From Planctomycetota bacterium (GTDB lineage Bacteria; Planctomycetota; SZUA-567; H5-PLA8), in contig JAOSKN010000001.1 of assembly GCA_027493525.1 (NCBI GenBank), forward strand, positions 2,418,001 through 2,482,000: DNA of 64,000 bases. The letters run 5' to 3'. Of the stretch, positions 35,511-45,182 are shown in pieces. Position 1 is the stretch's first letter; the number at the start of each line of letters is the position of its first letter. The notes below the pieces were generated by a model. The model did no database searches. It was not told where the DNA came from and saw only the letters and a list, made by a program, of their open reading frames with translations. The translations under genes were made by a program, and so were the position numbers.

Positions 35511-36923
35511 TCAATGCTTCAGATCCATGAACGTCAGCGGGAGCCAGCCGTCGGGCGCGTTGCCCTCGTTGGCGAAGAGCACGCGCGGGGCGCGGGCTTT
35601 TTCGTCGAGGATGCCGATGGAAATTTCGGCCGTGCCGCGGGGGAAGTCCTTCGGGACGGTGAAGGCTCCGGCGGCGTAGTTGATCTCAGGCATCCACGCA
35701 CGCGGCGCGGTCTTGAGCTTCACCATCGCCGAGCGCTGGCCTTGCCGGAAGCGCAGGGCGAGCGGGTAATCCCGGTACAGCGGCGCGACGCCGACGTTGT
35801 CCACGAAGAGCGAGTAGTTCGCGCGCGCGCCGGGTTTCGCTTCAAGCGGCAGGAGCATCTGGCGGAGCACGAAGCGGTAGCCGAGGCGGTTGTCCCAGGC
35901 TTCCAGCTTCGCGCGCCATTCCTCCGGGATGTAACTCGACTTGGGCATGAAGACGCTGGCGTGGTACTTGAGGCCCTGCTCGAGGATCCAGTCGATGTCC
36001 CAGCCCTGCTTCCGCCAGTAGCCGACGGTCCAGCAGGTTTCGAGCGTGACCGGGCCGGTCTTCCAGGCGTCCTGGACGCCGTCCTCGTGGACTTCCTTCG
36101 GGTACGCGTCGAGCATGTGGTTCCAGCAGAGGCTGTCGGGGACGCGGCCGCGCCCTTCGGTGCGCAGGTCGCCGTAGCAGTCGCCGCGCCAGCCGAGCCC
36201 CTTGAACCGGCTCGCGTAAGCGCAGCCGAAAGTGCCGAGCATCGAGACGAGCTGCGTCTTTTTGAAGCTCTTGAGGTAGACGTCGACGAGTTTCTTCGCG
36301 GTCGCGCGCGTGGTGTTGCCGCCGCACTCGCCGCACGGCCCGCCGTAGGCGATGTCGAAGCTCTCGAGGACCGGGCGCCCGTCGTAGCGCTTGCCGAAGG
36401 CGCGGACGAAGGCGCCCCAATGCTTCAGGTAGGACGGGTGGTTGTGGTCGGGCTCGCGGCGCTCGGGCTTGCTCTTGGGGTCCAGCTTGCCGCCAACGTC
36501 CCAGTACCACGCGGGCATGTCGTCGTTGATGTAGGGCTGGATGCGCAGTTGCAGGGTCTGCCCGCGGGCGCGCGCGGCTTCGAGCGCACCGTCGATCACG
36601 TCCCAGCGGTACGCGCCCTGTTCGGGTTCGATCACCGACCAGAGCCAGCGGCAGTACGAGAGGGTCGTGTCGAGGTAACGCGGGTTCTTGAGCGCGTCCG
36701 GGCCGCCGCGGAAGGGCGCGAACTCCAGCGGGCCCTTGCTGTCGTCCCAGGCCAGGCCGGGATAAATCTCGTCGCCGTTGAAGCGCTGAAAGGTGGTCGT
36801 GCCGCGGTGCGGGTTGGGCAGGTAGCCGTGGAATTCCTTCGGGCGCACGCGCTGGAGGGTCTCGTCCTTGTGGAACTGCGCGCGCCAGTTCTCGACATGG
36901 GAAGCGGCTTGAAGCGTGGGCAT
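35511..36923 (-). CDS. Beta-galactosidase-like TIM-barrel protein with DUF4832-like C-terminus
   Basis: 470 residues. FHGYLPNPHRGTTTFQRFNGD near residue 30 and SYCRWLWSVIEPEQGAYRWDVIDGALEAARARGQTLQLR near 88-125 are the first strands of a glycoside-hydrolase-like (GH42/DUF4874) barrel; FDIAYGGPCGEC holds a possible acidic catalytic strand. From about residue 345 (GYRFVLRQMLLP) the C-terminus fits DUF4832, a beta-sandwich. No signal peptide is evident from ATG 36923, which is unusual. It may act on oligosaccharides in the cytoplasm. Confidence 0.7.
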   Translation of the reverse strand: MPTLQAASHVENWRAQFHKDETLQRVRPKEFHGYLPNPHRGTTTFQRFNGDEIYPGLAWDDSKGPLEFAPFRGGPDALKNPRYLDTTLSYCRWLWSVIEPEQGAYRWDVIDGALEAARARGQTLQLRIQPYINDDMPAWYWDVGGKLDPKSKPERREPDHNHPSYLKHWGAFVRAFGKRYDGRPVLESFDIAYGGPCGECGGNTTRATAKKLVDVYLKSFKKTQLVSMLGTFGCAYASRFKGLGWRGDCYGDLRTEGRGRVPDSLCWNHMLDAYPKEVHEDGVQDAWKTGPVTLETCWTVGYWRKQGWDIDWILEQGLKYHASVFMPKSSYIPEEWRAKLEAWDNRLGYRFVLRQMLLPLEAKPGARANYSLFVDNVGVAPLYRDYPLALRFRQGQRSAMVKLKTAPRAWMPEINYAAGAFTVPKDFPRGTAEISIGILDEKARAPRVLFANEGNAPDGWLPLTFMDLKH

Positions 36924-37158
36924 TCCGGGGCTCCGAGAAGAGAGTGAACGGTAAACAGTGAACGGTAACGGCGGCCAAGGCGGTGACAACGGAATTAGGC
37001 GAAGAATCTACGCACGAATTCCGGACTCCGTGCAACTGGTTCAGGGGGTGGACCTGGTATGGAGGCTTGGGGCTTGGGGCGTTGCATGTCCTTGCGCCGC
37101 GCGATCCAGATCCTCGCGCTGCTGCTCGGCGCGGGCGGGATACGGCGACGGCGTGGAA

Positions 37159-37184
37159 GTAAGCGGGCTTCGGGCCCCGCTTAC
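37159..37184 (-). terminator. Hairpin at the end of the Prc protease gene
   Basis: GTAAGCGGG and CCCGCTTAC pair as a 9 bp stem around an 8 base loop that contains TTCG. It overlaps the stop codon of the protease gene. No U run follows, so it is a weak intrinsic terminator or a stabilising 3' hairpin. Confidence 0.45.
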
Positions 37185-39247
37185 TCTTCCGGCTGGGCCT
37201 TCTTCCAGGCGAGGATCGCGTCGCTGAGGATCAGAAAGGCTTCGTCGAGCTGCGGGTCTTTCTTGTTCTCTTCGTCGTCCTCGTCCTTGGGCTCGTCGCC
37301 TTCGCCCTTCGGTTCGGTCTCGCCTTCGGGCTTGGGAGGGGCAGGGGTCTCGACCTTGGGTTCTTCGGCTTGCGGTTCCCCTGTTTTCGGCTCCTTGGGC
37401 TTGGGCGCGTCCCCGCCGTTAAGGTGCGTCTCGGGGCTTTCCTTCTTCTCTTCTTCTTCCAGCTTGCGGTAGAGGTCGAAGTCCTTGTTGGCGGCGACGC
37501 GGACCTTGCTCTTTTCGGCGAGTTCGGCGAGGACGCTCGACTTCCAGGGCATCCACTTCTTCAGGTCGGGGTGGTCCGCGGGGAGCGTGCCTTCGACGCC
37601 CTTGATGGTGGCGAAGGGGATCGCGCCCTCGTAATTGCGCTCCAGGAGGTCTTCGATGATCTTGATCCCGGGGATCGAGATGTCGGGCTGGACGCCGTTG
37701 AGCTGCACGGAGTCGCCGCCGGCGAGGAAGTACTGCTGGAAGGTGAGGCGCAGGCGGCCGGGCATGTCGATGCCGGGCTGGCCCAGGTCGATGACGCGCT
37801 GGACGGTGCCCTTGCCGTGGGTCTGGCTGTGCCCGACGACGACGGCGCGGCCGTAGTCCTTGAGCGAGCCGGCGACGATCTCCGCGGCGCTGGCCGAGAA
37901 CTGGTTGACGAGGACGACGAGCGGTTTCTCGAAGTAGGTCCGGGCGTCCTCGTCACGGCTCCAGTGGTCTCGTCCGAGGAAGTCGCGCTCGGAGACGATC
38001 GGCCCTTCGGAGATGAAGAGGCCCGCCAGTCCGACGGCCTCGCGCAGCAGCCCGCCGCTGTTGGAGCGCAGGTCGAGAACCAGGCCTTCGAGGGGCTTGT
38101 CCTTGGAGAGATCCTTGATCCGCGCCAGCACGTCCTCGTGGACGTTGTCGTAGAAGCTGTCGACCTTGACGAAGCCGACGCTGCCGGCCTCGGTCTGGCG
38201 GGCTTCCGCGGTGACGCGCAGGGCGGTCATGTCGATGGTATCGCGGACGACGGCGATCTCCTCGACGCGCTCGGCGAGGTCGCGGGCTTTGTCCTCGGCT
38301 TTTTTGACGGTGAGCGTGACTTTGCTGCCCTTCTCGCCCTTGATGCGGCGGACGATGGCCGGAAGGGTTTCGCCCGCGACGACGACGCCGTCCACGCCGA
38401 CGATCTGGTCGTTGGGCGCGAAGCGGCCGCTGCGGAAGGCCGGCCCGCCCTTGATGACCTCGGTGACCTGCACGCCCAGCGGGCAGCCGCGGATCTGCAC
38501 CCCGATGCCCGCGAAGCTGCGCGCCATGCTGGTCTCGAACTGCTCGATGTCCTCCGCGTCCATGTACTCGCTGTGCGGATCCAGGGAGCGCATGAAGGCC
38601 TTCATGACCAGGTTCGGCGCGGACTTGTCGGGGTCCTGATTACTCCACTGCTCGCGCGGCTTGCGCAGCATCAGCAGGGCGAAGTCCTGGGCCTCCTTGT
38701 CGGAGAGGTAGGTCTTGTAGGAGCGGTAGTCGCGGTTGACGAAGAGGCTGATGCGGAACTCGCGCGCCTCTTCCGTCTCGGGGTACCCGTCGAAGTCGAT
38801 CCCTTCGGAGGCTTTCTTGTCCAGCTTCTGCGTCCAGCGCGCGCGTTCGTCGGCGGTTTCGAGCTTCTGCTGGTAGAGCAGGTCGCGGGCAAGCTGGCGC
38901 TCCTTGAACTCCTTGAGCCAGCCGGCGAAGTAATCGAGCTTCCCGGCGAGCAGTTCCGCGCGGAGCGTGTCCAGTTCGGCGTCGGTCCGGTTGAGTTTCT
39001 TGTCCACTTCGGCCTGCAAGTACAGCGTGTGGCTGGGATCGAGGTTGCCGAGGAAGTTCTTGAGCACGAGCTTGAGGTACTTGCCGTCGAACTCCGGCCG
39101 GGTCAGGTGCATCTGCAGGACGCGCGGCATCAGCCAGCGCACCTGTTCGCTCGAGAGGCTCTCGGCGGCCGCGGCCAGGGGTTGTGAGATCAGAAGGACC
39201 AGGGCCGCCAGCCAGAGCGATCTCGACGGCCGGGAAAAGGCGCTCAT
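37181..39247 (-). CDS. Tail-specific (C-terminal processing) protease, S41 family
   Basis: 688 residues, near the size of E. coli Prc. A signal peptide (LWLAALVLLISQPLAAAAES) is followed by the Tsp N-terminal helical domain (LDPSHTLYLQAEVDKKL), a PDZ domain near residues 240-320 (IGVQIRGCPLGVQVTEVIKGGPA, NDQIVGVDG) and the S41 catalytic domain with the nucleophile in FSASAAEIVAG and the lysine in HGKGTVQR. It trims or degrades periplasmic proteins with non-polar C-termini. The end is an acidic, proline-rich tail (about residues 610-670) not found in the E. coli enzyme. Confidence 0.92.
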   Translation of the reverse strand: MSAFSRPSRSLWLAALVLLISQPLAAAAESLSSEQVRWLMPRVLQMHLTRPEFDGKYLKLVLKNFLGNLDPSHTLYLQAEVDKKLNRTDAELDTLRAELLAGKLDYFAGWLKEFKERQLARDLLYQQKLETADERARWTQKLDKKASEGIDFDGYPETEEAREFRISLFVNRDYRSYKTYLSDKEAQDFALLMLRKPREQWSNQDPDKSAPNLVMKAFMRSLDPHSEYMDAEDIEQFETSMARSFAGIGVQIRGCPLGVQVTEVIKGGPAFRSGRFAPNDQIVGVDGVVVAGETLPAIVRRIKGEKGSKVTLTVKKAEDKARDLAERVEEIAVVRDTIDMTALRVTAEARQTEAGSVGFVKVDSFYDNVHEDVLARIKDLSKDKPLEGLVLDLRSNSGGLLREAVGLAGLFISEGPIVSERDFLGRDHWSRDEDARTYFEKPLVVLVNQFSASAAEIVAGSLKDYGRAVVVGHSQTHGKGTVQRVIDLGQPGIDMPGRLRLTFQQYFLAGGDSVQLNGVQPDISIPGIKIIEDLLERNYEGAIPFATIKGVEGTLPADHPDLKKWMPWKSSVLAELAEKSKVRVAANKDFDLYRKLEEEEKKESPETHLNGGDAPKPKEPKTGEPQAEEPKVETPAPPKPEGETEPKGEGDEPKDEDDEENKKDPQLDEAFLILSDAILAWKKAQPEE

Positions 39248-39669
39248 CCTGCGTGCTCCCTTCGGTTTTCAAGCCGTGCGACGGCCTGGGAGGCCGCGCC
39301 GCCGGTGCGGCGCCAAACGGAACGTCGCGGGGCCGTACGGGCCGGGCGACGCGGCGCTTCACGCGCGAATCCGCACCGCCGGAGGGCATCCTACCGCTGG
39401 GCCGAAGGTCGTCCTACTCCCTTTCAGCCTCCAACCCCTGATGGGACGCCGGACCGGCCGCACCTCTTCAGGTTCGCGCCGGCCTCGCCCCTCATTCCAT
39501 GAGTAAGACAGGCCGAGGGCCGCGTTTCCTGCCTACCTTATTAAACGCCGCAGGAACGGCAGAGGCTGGCGCGCGGGCCCAAATTCCAATGCAGACGCCC
39601 CGCCGCCGGACCCTTCCACGGCGGGTCCGGCGCAGGTAGCGCCTGTGTAAGTTAAGCAGTGCGAACGTG
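39248..39669. other. Intergenic region, nothing recognisable
   Basis: About 420 bp between the Prc protease gene and the CDGSH gene. It is GC-rich and holds only short overlapping frames without start signals or conserved sequence. I see no RNA gene or repeat in it. Confidence 0.4.
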
Positions 39670-39847
39670 TTAGATCTTCGAGTGGGTACCGTCGCAATAC
39701 GGGAAGTTCTTGGACTGCCGACACCCGCACCACACTACTTTTTTTGGCCTCGTCCAGCGCGACGATGAGCGGCTGCTTGCCAACCTGCTTGTGGCTCCCA
39801 TCGCAATAGGGCTGCCCCTTCGAGAGTCCGCACGCGCAGATGGCCAC
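39670..39847 (-). CDS. CDGSH iron-sulphur protein, frameshifted (joined about 58 aa)
   Basis: Two CDGSH-type motifs can be read if one A is removed from the A7 run (T7 on the plus strand, 39739-39745): CACGLSKGQPYCDGSH at the start and CGCRQSKNFPYCDGTH near the end, then a stop at 39670. Each C-C-C-H set binds a 2Fe-2S cluster, so this is a small double-CDGSH protein as in many bacteria. The start is GTG at 39847, placed 9 bases after a strong GGAGAAGGAG; an earlier GTG at 39868 is possible. As read, the second motif is lost. Confidence 0.75.
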
Positions 39848-39958
39848 GCTACTTTTCTCCTTCTCCACGACGAACGGCCTGAATATGCGAACTCATGGCT
39901 GGCAACCAGAGTTCATCATCGCGCCTAATGGTCATTTGATCAACCCATGGGTCATCGC

Positions 39959-42682
39959 CTACTTGAGCGCGCCGATGCCAGACACTTGGAACGCTGCCCA
40001 GAAAGCCGGGTGGTTCATTTCCTTCAGACATTGCCGCTGGGCGTCGCAGAGGGCCGCTACAGGATCTTTGGAATTCTGCTTCAGGCGCCCGTAGAAGATG
40101 GTCATCAAGCGAGTAGTCGCTTTGTTATCCACCGGCCAAAGGCTGCCGATCACATTAGGCACGCCGGCTTCCTGAAAGGCGCGGGTAAGACCGGTGACCT
40201 CGTCGCCGCCCGCCAGGCCGCCTACGCTGCTGACACAGGCGCTCATTACAATTAGCCGGGTGTGTTTTAGCTTGAACTGAAGTACCATGCGTGCCGTTAG
40301 AAGCGCATCCTGCTGGTCCTTGCCGGCAAAGACGAGGCCCGAATCGACAGGCAAGAGATTATTGAAGATGCCGTGGCTGGAGATGTGCAAAATGTCGGCT
40401 TTGGGAGCTAGCTCAAAGAACTGCATCAATGTAGCTTTGGGTCCCGTCAGCACGGTTGCATCAGGATACAGCTTGCGAATTGCGCCCGACTCGGTCTCGT
40501 GGAAAGGCGACCCGGGATCGCTCGAGTAGATAGGGTCGAGGTCAATTAGGGTGCCATTGGAGGCCTCGTAGGAGCGTGCTTGGGCGGCCGCCAGAGCAGT
40601 TACGCTGGCAGCATAATGAAGATCGTTCCGTTCGATCAAGAAGCCGCGCTCTTCCAGTAGTCCTTGAAACGGAACATAATGGAGAACTTGGTGTGGGATG
40701 ATGGTGATGCGCTTGATGCCTACCAAGACCTGCTCCAAGGGTTGCCAAAGGTCACGATAGAGCCGTTGGCAAGGCGACTTCCAGTCGGCGGCCTTGCGCG
40801 CATCTTCCCTCAGCGTTTCTGGTAGTTCTTCGACATTCTGGTTAGCGAATAACATGGCTTGATGCAGGCTAGCGATCGTCTTGGCAAGTTCCTCGTTATT
40901 GACCGACAACCGGAAGAGCTTGACTTTGTTGGAGGTAATGACCCAAGCGAGCAGATCCTTTCGGCGCTGCAAATAAACCACCAAACCCCCATCCCCGCAA
41001 AGTACCTGGGCGTCCTTGGGTCGCACGCTTGGGGACTTGCGGTCAGCGTCGCCGCCCAGGGCATCGAGCAGTGTCCGTGCGCGAGAGCGCTCCGCAAGCA
41101 GAAAGGCTTGTTCCTCATCTCCCTCCTGTAGCGCCAATTGAATAGCCAGTTCGAAAGTTAAGAACTTGTTGTTATTCAAAGTACGCCGATTGTGGTAGTC
41201 GCGTAGATTGGATCTCTGTGCTTCGATAATGTCCAGTGCCTCGTCAACTAGTTTACGCGCATCGGCGTAGCGCATTTGCCGGAAGTAGCATTCCGCAATG
41301 CCTACGCGCCACTTCCATTGGAATTCAACGCTGCCGGAGTCTTTGGACAATTCACCTCCCCTGCGGAAACAAGCTTCGGCCTTCGCCACGTCGTTTTTGA
41401 CAAGGTGAATTCGACCCTGCTCGAAAAAGGAAATGGGTCCCTCTTGATCGGGCGTAAGATGCTTGACGCTGCGTTCCAGGGCCTTGAGCCCTTCATCCAG
41501 TTTACCGCTACGGCTGAGATACATGCCCAAATCGAGGTATTCTTTTAGAATCAGGGGCTCATTGGATGGAGCATGCAACTCCGTGTAAGCGAGGTTTTCG
41601 CGCAATTTTTTTTCTGCGCGATCGCTGGGTGTACCCGCGAACGAAGATGCCATTGCAAAGCCTGTCTGCCCCCTTTCAATAAAATTGCCTAGTTTATTAT
41701 AGCTGCCAAAGTCCCAAACATACTTAAAGTACTTGGCGGCTTCGGCGTAATCTCCCAATTCGCAATGCATTTCACCCCACAAAATGGCGGTCTGAACGAG
41801 AAACGTCTGTTTGCCGAGCAGGTTGGCGACCCTTAGGGCCTCGTTGTTGGCTTTACACACGATCTCGTAATCGCCCACATTGGTGCCTGCTTCCGCCAGA
41901 TTATGAAGGGCAAACAACAGTTGACGAGATTCTTTGCCATTCTGCGCCAGTTCAACGGCACGCTGAGATTGCTTGAGGCTCAAGGGCCCGTTTCTCCCGT
42001 CGATAAACCACCGCCAATAGTGACTGCGGTGGACCATGGCCGCGGGAGGGCAAGGCGCGCTACCGTTTAAAGGGTCTCGAGCATTCTGCATCGATGCGGG
42101 AATCTTGAAATCTGGATACAATTGCTCCAGCAGTCGAGCCTGCGATTCGACTCGAAGCGATATTTGGTAAGGCCATAAGAAGTCCAATTTCGGGATATGC
42201 GGCAACAACGACTTGTCGCCGATTTTCCTCAGTAGATAGGTGTTCAGAGTTTCAAACGCCTCCTTCCACTCCCCCGAGTAATGATAAGCAGGCGCAAAGT
42301 CGTTCATTTCGACAAAAGCACGTGCCGCATCGACCGGATCGTCATGCAACTCCATGGCCTGAAACTCTCGCTCTTGCCAATAGGAGAGATTTGCTGAATA
42401 GAGTTCTAGAGTTTCGTCCGCAATCTTTTTAAGATGCTTAAATTGTTCGTCAGCCATGTCCCATTTGCCCAATCTGGCAAGACCGATGATGTAAGCCCTA
42501 TATCCGCTCGCATATAGTGTGCCGCCGTTCAAGAGAAATCGATGGTAATAGGGAACGCCTCTTTCCTCCTGATGGTAGCCGGTGAATTCAGTGGCAATAT
42601 CTATGCACTTACCGCGGCGAACGAGGTCTGTCGTATGGGGATTGTTCATAAGATCCAGCGATTCCTGCAGCCAACTTTTCAT
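39959..42682 (-). CDS. CHAT-domain protease with TPR repeats
   Basis: 907 residues. Residues 1 to about 540 are tetratricopeptide-like helical repeats (LYASGYRAYIIGLARLGKWDMADEQF and later ones). The C-terminal CHAT (caspase-like) domain has the catalytic His in ISSHG (about His770) and Cys in MSACVSS (about Cys816), followed by GLTRAFQEAGVPNVIGSLWPVDN, the family's closing motif. CHAT proteases cut specific targets and can drive cell death. Start ATG 42682 overlaps the stop of the upstream GYF-membrane gene as ATGA; the apparent 65-residue upstream extension is only the overlap frame. G+C is lower than in the neighbours. Confidence 0.88.
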   Translation of the reverse strand: MKSWLQESLDLMNNPHTTDLVRRGKCIDIATEFTGYHQEERGVPYYHRFLLNGGTLYASGYRAYIIGLARLGKWDMADEQFKHLKKIADETLELYSANLSYWQEREFQAMELHDDPVDAARAFVEMNDFAPAYHYSGEWKEAFETLNTYLLRKIGDKSLLPHIPKLDFLWPYQISLRVESQARLLEQLYPDFKIPASMQNARDPLNGSAPCPPAAMVHRSHYWRWFIDGRNGPLSLKQSQRAVELAQNGKESRQLLFALHNLAEAGTNVGDYEIVCKANNEALRVANLLGKQTFLVQTAILWGEMHCELGDYAEAAKYFKYVWDFGSYNKLGNFIERGQTGFAMASSFAGTPSDRAEKKLRENLAYTELHAPSNEPLILKEYLDLGMYLSRSGKLDEGLKALERSVKHLTPDQEGPISFFEQGRIHLVKNDVAKAEACFRRGGELSKDSGSVEFQWKWRVGIAECYFRQMRYADARKLVDEALDIIEAQRSNLRDYHNRRTLNNNKFLTFELAIQLALQEGDEEQAFLLAERSRARTLLDALGGDADRKSPSVRPKDAQVLCGDGGLVVYLQRRKDLLAWVITSNKVKLFRLSVNNEELAKTIASLHQAMLFANQNVEELPETLREDARKAADWKSPCQRLYRDLWQPLEQVLVGIKRITIIPHQVLHYVPFQGLLEERGFLIERNDLHYAASVTALAAAQARSYEASNGTLIDLDPIYSSDPGSPFHETESGAIRKLYPDATVLTGPKATLMQFFELAPKADILHISSHGIFNNLLPVDSGLVFAGKDQQDALLTARMVLQFKLKHTRLIVMSACVSSVGGLAGGDEVTGLTRAFQEAGVPNVIGSLWPVDNKATTRLMTIFYGRLKQNSKDPVAALCDAQRQCLKEMNHPAFWAAFQVSGIGALK

Positions 42683-43329
42683 TGCAGGGGGATCGGTATT
42701 CGCCGCCCGGGCCTTGCAGGCGTCGTATCCAGCAGTCCAAATCCGTCCGTTCGAAAGAATTCCGGTATCGGCGTCGGTTCGTAAGCTGGTGGCGGTTGCG
42801 ATACCTTCGCGGAATCTACCTGGATCGCGCGCTCGTGACGCGCGTGTTGCTCTTGAAGCTCTTGAACCTGTATCCAACCGCGAATTGAAAGTCCTGCGGC
42901 GGAGACCATCAACAGAAGAAGGAGCAGGACCTTGGTCTTGCCGGCTTTGGCCGGCGCCTTGCCCGCATGGCTCAGTTGCGGCTTGGCATGGCTTGCCCTC
43001 TTCTCCGACGCAGATGGTGTGGGCACGCGTACCGCGTTTGAAACGCTTGCGTCGGAGGGCCGTACCTGGAAGCCAAACGGATCCTGGCGGGTTGGTGGCT
43101 GCTTCTCCGCTTGAGGCGTCTGATTCTCAGGCTGGCCCTCTGCCTCGAGGTCCGCATCGACGGCCGCCGATTTAATAACATCATCCAATGGCGCCCAAGC
43201 GGACATGCCGATGCGCCAAACTGGCGTTTCGGAATTCAATTTACCGGACTTCGATAATTCGATGAGTTGATCCCAGTCCATGGGACCTAGCTTTCGCTTT
43301 TCGATCATGCAGTACCAAGCATGCTTCAT
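42679..43329 (-). CDS. GYF-domain membrane protein, coupled to the CHAT gene
   Basis: 216 residues from ATG 43329 (an ATG at 43494 would add 55 residues that look unrelated). Residues 1-50 are a GYF_2-type domain: WYCMIEKRKLGPMDWDQLIELSKSG and VWRIGMSAWAPLDDV. A basic, disordered linker leads to one membrane helix (KVLLLLLLMVSAAGLSIRGWI, near residues 135-155) and a short proline-rich exterior tail. GYF domains bind proline-rich peptides. Translational coupling (ATGA) to the CHAT protease gene suggests that this protein senses a signal or recruits the protease to the membrane. Confidence 0.7.
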   Translation of the reverse strand: MKHAWYCMIEKRKLGPMDWDQLIELSKSGKLNSETPVWRIGMSAWAPLDDVIKSAAVDADLEAEGQPENQTPQAEKQPPTRQDPFGFQVRPSDASVSNAVRVPTPSASEKRASHAKPQLSHAGKAPAKAGKTKVLLLLLLMVSAAGLSIRGWIQVQELQEQHARHERAIQVDSAKVSQPPPAYEPTPIPEFFRTDGFGLLDTTPARPGRRIPIPLQ

Positions 43330-43563
43330 GACGGTATCTCGAATGGCCAACTGCTCATGAGAGGAACTTACCACATCATGGAATAAGTAAAGCGGTAACT
43401 TCAGTGCCCACTTTGGATTCCAAACCCATGAGGCAGTGAGCTTGATAGTAAGGGCTTGGAGGTGGGGAGGTTGTTTTTCCAAGTCAACCCACATAGACTT
43501 TAGCTACCAAATCCGGATAGAGCAGTTTGTCGAACGAGCAGGTAGGCGAACTGACTTGAGCGC

Positions 43564-45122
43564 ATGAGCGATACGCAAGCCTCGCCCCCGACCACCGCAT
43601 CGGCCAGCTCGCCCTACACCAGGGCCTTATTTCGGACGTTCAGCTCGAGGCCGCGCTGCGCGAGCAGGAGGCGCTCGTCGCCAAGGGTTTTTACAAGCGC
43701 ATCGGACAGATCCTGGTCGAGCAAGGGTCGCTTCAGGCCGAGCAACTCCGCGAACTGGTCCACCGGCAGGACAGCGCGTGGTCGCGGCACCGCGTGATCG
43801 GGAAGTACCGGCTGCTCGAGAAGATCGGGCAGGGCGGGATGGGCTCGGTCTGGAAGGCCGAACGGTCGGACCTGGGCAACTTCGTGGCGATCAAGCTGCT
43901 GCCGAAGCAGGTCGTCGGGAACCCTTCGCTGGTGGCGCGCTTCCAGCGCGAGGCGCACCTGATGGCGACGCTGAACCACACCAACATCGTCCAGGCCTTC
44001 GACACGGGCGAAGCCGACGGGCAGCCGTATTACGTGATGCCGTTCCTGGAAGGCGCGAGCGTCGGCGAGATCATGCGGCAGTGCGGGAGGATGGGCGTGC
44101 GCACGGCGCTCTCGATCGCATTGCAGGTCGTCCGCGGCCTGCAGTACGCGCACGAGCGCGGCATGGTTCACCGCGACCTGAAGCCCGACAACCTGTTCAT
44201 CCTCCACGACGGCACGGTGAAGATCCTCGACCTGGGCCTGACCAAGCTCGTCGCGCCCAGCGACGCGCACGCGCAGAAAGAGCGCACCACGCTCAAGGGG
44301 CTGATCGTCGGCACGCCGCACTACATGTCGCCCGAGCAGATCCTGGGCGACGAGAACATCGACGGGCGCAGCGACATCTACTCGCTCGGCTGCACGCTCT
44401 TCCAGATGCTCGGCGGAGACGTGCCCTTCCCGTCCAACCAGGTCGGCAAGGTGCTGCGCGCGAAACTCGACGGCCCGACGCCGGACCTGCGGGACCGGCG
44501 CGACGACCTGCCGGAAGGCGTGCGCAAGCTGATCCTGGCGATGATGGCGCGGCGCGCGGCCGACCGGCCCGGCGACGGCGCCACCCTGGAAGCCGAACTG
44601 GAGGCGCTCCTGGACGGCAAGCCCGTCAGCGGTTCGGCCCTGGCCCCGGGGAACATCGTCCTGGGCGTGAGCGAGCGGCAGTCGCGCACGTACAAGATCG
44701 GATCGAGCGCGGAAAACGAGGACGCCAAGGCGCTGGAACTGGCCCGCTCGAAGCGCTCGACGCTGGTCCGCACCACCGATCCCTCGACGACCTCGATCGT
44801 CCCGCGCATGGTCGGGATCCCGGACGGCGATTCGAAGCGCGACGAAGCGCCGCCTGCCGCCGCCGCGCCCGCGAAGCCCGACCCCGCGCCGGACCAGGCG
44901 GCCGCCGCGCCGGAAGCGCCCCCGCCCGTCTCCGTGAAATCTCCGCCTGCCGCGCCCGCGCGCACGGAGCCTCCGGGGCCGCCGCGCGTGCAGGTGGGCC
45001 TCGCGGGACAGATCGTCGCCGCGGTCGTGCTCGTGATCCTCACCGTGCTGATCACGCTGGCGGTGGTGAGGATGCAAAGCGAGTCGCGGCGCCCGCCCGC
45101 GCCGCCGCACGGGGCGCCGTGA
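43564..45122 (+). CDS. Membrane-anchored Ser/Thr protein kinase, frameshifted at the N-terminus (joined about 519 aa)
   Basis: Adding one C to the C5 run at 43585-43589 joins the ATG at 43564 to one frame ending at 45122. The new N-terminus holds two related helical motifs, IGQLALHQGLISDVQLEAALREQE and IGQILVEQGSLQAEQLRELVHRQ, as in type II secretion ATPase N-domains. Then comes a PknB-type kinase (GQGGMGSVW, HRDLKPDN, DLGLTK, GTPHYMSPEQ), an alanine/proline-rich linker and one C-terminal membrane helix (IVAAVVLVILTVLITLAVV). Without the correction the kinase domain would start at GTG 43794. It probably signals at the inner membrane. Confidence 0.8.
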
Positions 45123-45182
45123 GGAGCCGGATTGGCAATTGCGGCGCGATGGGGCTATAGTTTCAAGGCAGAGACGTCCAAT

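Noticed and set aside
42682..42877. A frameshift joining the GYF-membrane gene to the CHAT gene
   Set aside because: The CHAT frame is open upstream, but ATG 42682 overlaps the GYF stop as ATGA; two coupled genes explain the data without any indel.
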